Origin: Heliopora coerulea | Taxonomy: Eukaryota > Cnidaria > Anthozoa > Scleralcyonacea > Helioporidae | Direction: 5' to 3' | DNA length: 64,000 nucleotides | Assembly: GCA_030142905.1 (NCBI GenBank) | Contig: JASJOG010000138.1 | Span: forward strand, 124,001-188,000 | Shown: one piece after another, positions 57,174 through 64,000 of the stretch | Layout: each line of letters begins with the position of its first letter | Position numbering within the stretch: position 1 is the stretch's first letter | The notes under the pieces: generated by a model | Told to the model about the DNA's origin: nothing | The model's database searches: none | The model's input: only the letters and a program-made list of their open reading frames with translations | Made by a program: the position numbers and the translations under genes

Positions 57174-57575
57174 TCTCCCTTCTTTTAACAAAATTAAGTC
57201 TTTACTTTAAGGTACAAGAGTAATAACATTCAAGAGTAATATCAACAATGGTTACTAGTTCATATCTCAAATCTGTCATTCATCTCAGTGTTCCAACCTG
57301 TAATCTATGCGTTATCAATCAAGCGTTCGGGTGGCTTGGAGATGCTGGTGGATCTTCTGGGTGTGGAGTAGGAGACAATAGTTTGTTCGTTATTTCGTAG
57401 TGCGGTCATTTCTAGTGATGGGTCTTGTTTGTTTTTCTTCAAGTCGCGGCGATTTCGTCTGTAAAGATTGCCGTTCGATTCAAAGTGATATGAACGTAGT
57501 GCCACTTGTTGTTTACATGTTCCTCGTGACCACGTCGAATATCCAGGCAAGCGAAGCCAAACTGTATCTCCTGCC
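57174..57575 (-). mobile_element. Gypsy C-terminal tail of the inverted unit
   Basis: Holds the end of the pol tail (reverse complement), with RRSTSISKPPERL on minus. It breaks at CTCCTGCCT, where forward MITE sequence begins. Confidence 0.8.
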
Positions 57576-57582
57576 TCGAAAT
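57570..57582. other. Inversion junction 2 (centre of head-to-head PRDM9 pair)
   Basis: Inverted gypsy tail meets the forward MITE interior (AAATAAAACGTCTAG). From here both strands lead outward into a PRDM9 gene: D to the left, E to the right, with 1.5 kb between the two start codons. Confidence 0.8.
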
Positions 57583-57752
57583 AAAACGTCTAGAAAAATA
57601 ATACGCCTAGACAAAACGTCTAGACAAATAAAACGTCCCCCCTACTTATTCGGGCCCGAAGAGTATACGTTTTAATCCGGCGCTTTTCGTAAAATGAATC
57701 CGACGCTATTTTATTTCCCAAATCGTATCCGACGCTAAAATACAGGATTGCC
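57577..57752. mobile_element. Truncated MITE upstream of PRDM9-E
   Basis: Only the right arm and a few 17-bp repeats remain, ending GGATTGCC followed by AAGTTTTA. The left arm, the 5'UTR donor and the LTR are missing. Confidence 0.75.
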
Positions 57753-57903
57753 AAGTTTTAAATGAACTAGTCAAGTTTTACGAATACAACATTGAAAAAC
57801 ATTTTGTTTTTGATTATCCTTGGGTGTTGTTAGATGGGACGAACTTTCTTAAAAAATTTGCCATGTAAACGCACTATTTTCAGATAGTTCCATTTTTCAA
57901 GGG

Positions 57904-60514
57904 ATGGCTACTGCTGGATATGACAGTCCTTCGGAATACGAGTTGAAGAGACTCGAGAATATCAACAAAAACTTTGAGTTTATGGAAAAATGCGGTGAGT
58001 TGAAGCAATATGTCCTCTGTCAACAAGTCGAGTCATTTTCGTTCAGTCAACTCGTTTTTTCGGTGCTTAGTTTTTATTTATGTATAAAGAGAACTATTAA
58101 CAATCTTTTGTTTTTCCATAATTAGGATTTAAAGTGAATAAGAAAGAATTCATTCCTAAACCGAGGAATAGAAAACCAAAGGTGGAAAGTGACAGTAGTG
58201 ATGAAGAATGGTTGCCTGGCGTAGATGGAGAAGGTGCCTTTGATGAGAGAAAGAAGTTTAAACCAAGTAAGAGGCTGGTTATTATTTATGACTAGTTTTT
58301 CTCATGGTTATATAACGACGCCTGGTACGGTAATTACTTTGGTCTACTTTTTATTAGTTTTTAAACCCAAAAAACTACCAATCCAAAGAATGCATCGTAC
58401 CACTAAACAATCAACAAGCCAAGCAAAACAGGTCAGTATTATTGTTTATTAATTTTCATTTATATTATGTGTTCGACAACGTTAAAATAAGATTTTCCTT
58501 TGTGTAATTCGTCAGTCTGCCAATAAAATAAACGAAGAAAAGACAGGAGAACAAGACCGATCGGATTTTGAGTTACTCGGAAAATTTGATGATCATACAA
58601 TAAATGGCCAACTTGGAAAGGAGACGAAAGCTGTAAAAAAGTCGATCAAGTTCAGGTGTAAAAAGATAGCAGAGAAGCAATCACCCAGGGTAACACGCTC
58701 TATTCGTAAATGTTATAACGAAGAAGAAGTACCAGATGATGATCTCTACATTTGTAAGTTACCGGAGTTTTGGTTTCAAAGTATCCCTGACAAATTCAGT
58801 GATAATGTTAAATTTATATTTTTAGTCTGCGAAGAATGCCAAGACTTTTATTATGGTGAATGTCCATTGCACAGTTTTATAATAATTGAAGACTGTAACA
58901 GTGAAATGGAGACGATGCATCCAGATGCAGTGAAGTCATTGCCTGAAAGTTTGTCTATTCAAAAGTCCTTGATTCCAGGTGCTGGATTAGGAGTCTTTTC
59001 CAAGGTGAAGCTGGACGTTAACACCCGTTTTGGACCTTACAGGGGGAGCAAAGTTGATTTAGAAGATCTGGAAGATGAAATGAACACAGATTACATGTGG
59101 GAGGTTTGATAATTTCGTCGACTTCAGTTTATTTAGAAAAAAACTTGTTATTTATGCTGTCCTAATAAAAGCTTTGTAATTTATTTAGATAGTGCAAGAT
59201 GGAAAGATGCAACATTACATTGATGGCTTTAATACCTCTTGTAGCAACTGGATGCGCTTTGTCAACTGTTCACGATGTGAAAGTGAGCAAAATTTGGTTG
59301 CCTATCAATATCATGGTGAAATTTATTACAGGGCTTATAAACGAATAGAACCAAATACAGAACTTCTGGTTTGGTATGGTGATGAATATGCAGAACAACT
59401 TGGGATACCCTTGTTGGAGGAAGGAAAATATGAAGATGACGTTGGTATGTTTTTTATAAGGATCTCATTCAAAATTTGAAATTGTTGGTTTAAGCAGTTT
59501 TTCGGAAGTATTACGTTCATTATCAATATTCATCAATCCGAAGATATAAAGCTCTTAAAACAGTCATTGGTTAAAACTCGATACGAACTATGTTGATTAA
59601 TCAAGATGGTCTAATTTCTGTCTCCAGGTGGATATTCTTGTAAATATTGTGGCCGAATGTATGCATATCATAATTACCTGGAAGTCCATCTAAAGCGATG
59701 TCCAGTGTTAGCGAGTGCCGAGTTATGGGAATGTAAAAATTGCAGCAGAAAGTACCTTAAAGAGGAATACCTGAACATGCATATGGAGAATGACTGTAAT
59801 GAAAATGTGAGTTTGAAAAATGATAGACCAAAACAAAATTTCAAGTCTTATCAATATCAACATTGTGAGAAATATTTTACGAAGAATAGCAAATTGATAG
59901 AACATCAGCGAACACACATTGGGGTGAAACCTTACCAGTGTGAACATTGTGGAAAGAGATTTACAGGAAATGGTGATTTGAAAAGACATCTACGAACACA
60001 CACTGGGGTGAAACCTTACCAGTGTGAACATTGTGGGAAGAGATTTACACAAAATGGTAGTTTGAGAATACATCTAAAAACACACACTGGTGTGAAACCT
60101 TACCAGTGCGAACATTGTGGGAAGAGATTTACACAAAATAGTCATTTGAACTTACATCTAAGAACACACACTGGGGTGAAACCTTACCAGTGTGAACATT
60201 GTGGGAAGAGATTTACACAAAATGGTAGTTTGAGAGTACATCTACGAACACACACTGGGGTGAAACCTTACCAGTGTGAACATTGTGGGAAGAGATTTAC
60301 AGTAAATAGTCATTTGAACTTACATCTAAGAACACACACTGGGGTGAAACCTTACCAGTGTGAACATTGTGGGAAGAGATTTACAGTAAATAGTAGTTTG
60401 AACTTACATCTAAGAACACACACTGGGGTGAAACCTTACCAGTGTGAACATTGTGGGAAGAGATTTACACAAAATGGTCATTTGAATAAACATCTACGAA
60501 CACACACTGTGTGA
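57904..60514 (+). CDS. PRDM9: PRDM9-like histone methyltransferase, copy E (7 exons, 654 aa)
   Basis: Exons: 57904-57994, 58126-58266, 58358-58431, 58516-58753, 58826-59103, 59189-59444, 59628-60514; coding frame intact. SET motifs as in the other copies; the exon 6 end reads EEGKYEDD instead of EEQCEDD. Eight fingers: KSKE (degenerate), GGDR, QGSI, QSHL, QGSV, VSHL, VSSL, QGHK, closest to copy B. The acceptor before exon 1 is present, but the LTR and 5'UTR donor found in the other copies are missing, so its transcription start must differ or it may be silent. Confidence 0.83.
59849..60511 (+). repeat. PRDM9-E zinc-finger array (8 fingers)
   Basis: 84-bp repeats, the first degenerate. The same relic finger follows the stop. 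Confidence 0.92.
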
Positions 60515-61333
60515 AACCTTATCAATGTCAATATCGTGGGAAGAGATTTGCCGACAATTGTGATTTTCACAGACATCAACCAAGTCATAATATTTAGTGT
60601 AGGTTTCTTTTATTTGATGAACGTGGAACTGTTACTCAAAATTAATATTGTACAAATAATAATACTTTAAATTTACGGTTTTTCTTTACAGCAATTTTGA
60701 TATTTAATGGTTTATAATTGAAGCGTTTAACGATTGTTTTTTTTGTGAACATTAAAGTTATGAATCTATTTGAAACTACATATATTTTTTAGTTTGTTTC
60801 ATTTCTTTTTTATCTTAGGGTTATTATATGGAGATAGCACGTTGTTAAAAGCATAAATGAGTTGATTTTGAATATAATCGTGCATTGTCTTGCGTCGTTT
60901 AAAGATTACCAGTCGACCCTGCTGTCACTCTCAGATATGAATTTACTTTAAAGTTGATTATTACAAATTTATAGCTTTCTTGTCTCGCCCATTACGTCTT
61001 CATTGGCTCGAGTTATAGCTGTATACTCTAATCAGAAACCAGGAAGAAGAAAGTAGAAAAGAAAAATAAACCATGTTGAAAAATGTCGAAAACGGACTAG
61101 AAAAATATTGTTTGTGGAACCCCACGAACCCAGCGTGGGTGGAGACACGCGGGCTACACGAATCTCCATCTTTCTTCAAAACTCCCGCTTCGCCGAAAGC
61201 GAAGTGCTGGGGTACTGGTAACGAGATAAAGTCAGTGGATAAACTCATTAAGGAACAAGAGTGCACTTTGAATTTTTTCCTTGAAAGTTGTGAAATTTAT
61301 ATGAATCATAGACGAAATAAATTAACGCTATAA

Positions 61334-63076
61334 GAATCCATGACCCCAAAAAGAAACAGTGGATATTCCTCGTTCTGATGTTAGAAGCAACAAGCAAAGA
61401 ATTTGAATTGCGAATTATTGCATAGTACGAAGATATCGAAAGTCACTGACTTGTCACTGGTATGTGATTATTTAATAATTTTTAAAATAATATGCTATAA
61501 GTTATTCATATAAGTCGCTATTTAGAAATTATAGAACTTTAAAACGGTATAAAAATATTGAAATCTTAAAACCAAACGTTTATGACCAGAAATATAGTCA
61601 TTATCAGGGTTAGAATATATTACGACTACACGTGACTATTTTTGACATTTTTAGCCTGGTTTATAAATTATTCATATTCGATAAATTCAAGCTTATATTG
61701 ACAGAGCTTATATTCGAACAATCCCCTTATAAAATTATTGAGTTAAGGAAAAACAATTGAAAATGTTTGAATTTTAAAAAGAGAAATATGTAGGTGTGCA
61801 CTGACGTGGGACTGTGCCAAAAACATGGTAAGACTACATTATATTTGGTATTATGGGCTTTTTCGTTGAAAAATTAAACCTAGAAGTCTAATAGAGTAAG
61901 CAAACCAATAATTTAAATGAGCATTAAGTATTAAACACTGCTGAATTGACTCAATACAGTAAATTTTATGGCATGGATGTCAAAAGCAACTACAGTTTGA
62001 TTGTAAAAAAATTTGTGTTATCCTTGCCCTGTTGGAAAATACAAAGTTACATCATTATTTTGGGGTAGATAATTTTAGTTTCACCCACTTTACATGTAAC
62101 TGACATGCAGCAGAAAGCAGGCAAGGCAACCAAGGACACTTTCCAGACAGTTCATATCTGAATAAGTTAGTGGATGGATATTTAAGGATCAGACTACTAG
62201 CATTGAGTGTCATGGGGTTTGCATTGTTCCTCACGTCCTGAGCTGCAAAGTCATATTCAGACCAATAAAGTTTTGATTCAATTAAAATAAAATTTTGCAA
62301 GAAAGTAGAAAATTTACCATTCCAACATTTAGTCTTGCTTATGACCTATATCTTGGATTTTTCATGATGCCGTTTTATTCAGATTTTGCTTAATCTTATG
62401 GTTTTTAAAGTTGTTGGCTGGTTCTGGATTCTGAGCTGCTTTGGCCATGTTTAAAAAAGTAGGGTATATCATTAACAGAAGCAATCATTTGCATCAACAT
62501 GGATGTATAGACTCACTAGGACATGGGTTATCCAGAGTTTGAATCTAAGGATTTGATCCTTGTTTACCATCTCCCTTCTTCTTTTCACTTAGGCCAAGGA
62601 GAAATCTTGGGGTACAGTCAAGATTTTGAGCCACTTTTTTCAAAAGTCAATGGTCAGAAGTAAAAAGAACATCCTGTTTCAAGCACAGTGGGTAGATATA
62701 TGTAGTTAGACTGTAAGGGCCATGCTTTTACACTTTATTTTTTCTCTAGCAGATAAAGAAGTTCCACTGCAAATTTTCATTATTAGTTTTTTATTTATGT
62801 ACAGTAATGTGTATTTTTTATACAGAAAAGGAAATATTTTCTTGATATCTAATTTAAATGGTGCCATGTTTCCCGTGAATTGTTTGCTGATGTCTTGGTA
62901 AAAATACGTGTCAAACAAAGTTGAATTACAGTCTTTTTATAAAACTTGATGTATTTTAATACTTCCCACAAGTTATAGTTTTCTTGATCCCTAGCTGTTC
63001 AAAAGGTGATCATCAGGAAAACAAACAAACAAATAAAAAATAATAAAAAAAATAAACAAATTATTAAGTCAACAAA
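61334..63076. other. Non-coding PRDM9/iGluR flank, U6
   Basis: Counterpart of 560-2251. Its distal part (about 62330-63060) is the most divergent of all units, with several indels that break the open stretch seen elsewhere, supporting that stretch being non-coding. Confidence 0.5.
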
Positions 63077-63813
63077 TCATTCTGGAATTTGGAATGGATG
63101 AAGTTCTGTTGTTGTTCCATTATATCCCTTGTTTTCCCTACCCTGCCCCATTCTTGACTTCTCCTGATCTTCCTTTGAGTTGTTTAACTCAACAGTTGTA
63201 ACCTTTACTGTGCTGTTGTGGTTTCGTTTTTTGCAACATTTTAATTTGCTTGACCAACTTTTAGAAATATCTCTCCATATTCGTCCCATTCGTGCTCCCA
63301 TAGCCTCACGCCAGCTGTTTGGTCTCTGGACAAATGGTAAAGAAAACCATAGTGAAATATTTTAGAGTATTAAGTCTGAAAATGAAGTTTGAAATGCTCA
63401 CTGTTTTCTAATTGCTGCTGTCCAGTAATGGTATAAATTTGACAGGGGGAGTAATATATTTAGTGTGGATGTTTGAAAGCTGGAGTGGCATGAAATGAGT
63501 GGTTGCATGTAGGGGGAAATGAATGAGAGAAAAGTTGGAAAGGTGAAAAAGGGATAATAGGGGTAACATGATGATAAGAGTACAAAAATGAACTAGAGAG
63601 GTCATATTAATTTTAAGTTTATTATCTGTAATGCCCCTACCATGGGATCCGTTGGATCAACCTCCCAATATGATGCCACACACCACTCAATCACAATGAG
63701 CACCAGACCAAGAGCAATACCAAAATATACACAAAATAACACACCAATCATATCATCAAGAGTTAACTGTCCAGTAGATGGCTGAAGTATTGAGAGGTCT
63801 GGAGTACAGTCAC
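63077..63813 (-). pseudogene. NMDA-type glutamate receptor M4 and C-terminus, U6 (partial at window end)
   Basis: M4 exon 63641-63813 and C-terminal exon 63077-63325, both open. The following intron runs off the window, so the S2 and M3 exons, if present, lie beyond 64000. No BEL, Tigger or foldback element is seen in the visible part of the intron. Confidence 0.75.
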
Positions 63814-64000
63814 CTAAAATACATTTTAAAATTAGCATGTAATGACAGACCTATTCTCATAAACCTGTTTCATTTATATACTATGTTTCAAGTAATAAGT
63901 CTGTCACACAAATGTAGTAATGGCCTCCTCATGATAATGTTTATACATAGGTTATTAGAGATTCTGGATTCCGAGTTAATCATGTTTGCATTGTATTTTG

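Larger units (their letters stand above)
51087..57576 (-). repeat. Inverted unit IU (inverted copy of the C-U4 segment)
   Basis: Read on the minus strand from 57575, IU runs gypsy tail, LTR, MITE, PRDM9 copy D, PRDM9 flank and receptor 3' flank. Private variants match PRDM9-C and the start of U4: the GTTAGA donor after SET exon 5, the EKY variant in the short intron, GGAGGTAGC at the unit start, and the TTAGTCTCAC variant in the receptor 3' flank. The probable source is therefore roughly 39.87-46.4 kb. A few sites, such as the AWVETRG variant in the small ORF, match U6 instead, suggesting later conversion. Confidence 0.8.
57577..64000 (+). repeat. Unit U6 (forward, partial at both ends)
   Basis: Forward orientation resumes inside the MITE. 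The unit has the MITE right end, PRDM9 copy E, the PRDM9 flank, the receptor C-terminal and M4 exons, and then the S2-M4 intron cut by the window end. The gypsy body and LTR that precede the other forward PRDM9 copies are missing here, replaced by the inverted unit. Confidence 0.85.

Noticed and set aside
1..64000. tRNA, rRNA or other structured RNA genes
   Set aside because: None could be supported by eye; the only tRNA-like match is the BEL primer-binding site.

Overview
The window is AT-rich eukaryotic DNA from an invertebrate animal. Spliced genes, a PRDM9-type SSXRD-like/SET/zinc-finger gene, NMDA-type glutamate receptor exons and BEL/Pao, Ty3/gypsy and Tigger elements together suggest a cnidarian, perhaps an anthozoan. 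That placement is inference; no rRNA, tRNA or single-copy marker is visible.

Almost everything is one tandem segmental duplication. The basic unit, about 11 kb before later insertions, runs left to right: downstream flank of a PRDM9-like gene; a reverse-strand 3' fragment of an NMDA-type ionotropic glutamate receptor (iGluR: M3, S2, M4 and C-terminal exons); a forward, 5'-truncated Ty3/gypsy element ending in a 185-bp LTR; a MITE; and a seven-exon forward PRDM9-like gene. The units are U1 (1-17056), U2 (17057-33523), U3 (33524-44305), U4 (44306-51086, truncated), an inverted unit IU (51087-57576) and U6 (57577-64000, cut by the window end). The array continues past both ends.

Five PRDM9-like copies are present. 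A (13894-16758), B (30692-33218), C (41059-44007) and E (57904-60514) have intact seven-exon reading frames of 738, 626, 766 and 654 codons. D (53628-56408, minus) has a nonsense codon and a lost splice donor. The SET exons are nearly identical, but the 84-bp zinc-finger repeats differ in number (11, 7, 12, 10 and 8 fingers for A-E) and in DNA-contact residues, as expected of PRDM9, which chooses meiotic recombination hotspots. D is an inverted copy of the C-U4 segment and lies head-to-head with E.

The glutamate receptor pieces are hitchhiking fragments. They lack everything before M3, and every unit with the S2 exons has a lesion. The intron between S2 and M4 has been hit repeatedly: an intact, very young BEL/Pao element in U1, a Tigger transposon in U2 and U3, and a 268-bp foldback element in U4. 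The U2 Tigger carries a divergent HIRAN-like ORF and a nested DNA transposon holding a 51-bp minisatellite. U3 later lost half of its Tigger, the receptor S2/M3 exons and the gypsy RT 5' half in one deletion.

The gypsy LTR lies just upstream of the PRDM9 first coding exon and is followed by a consensus splice donor, so it may supply promoter and 5'UTR for copies A-D. Copy E has lost it through the inversion.
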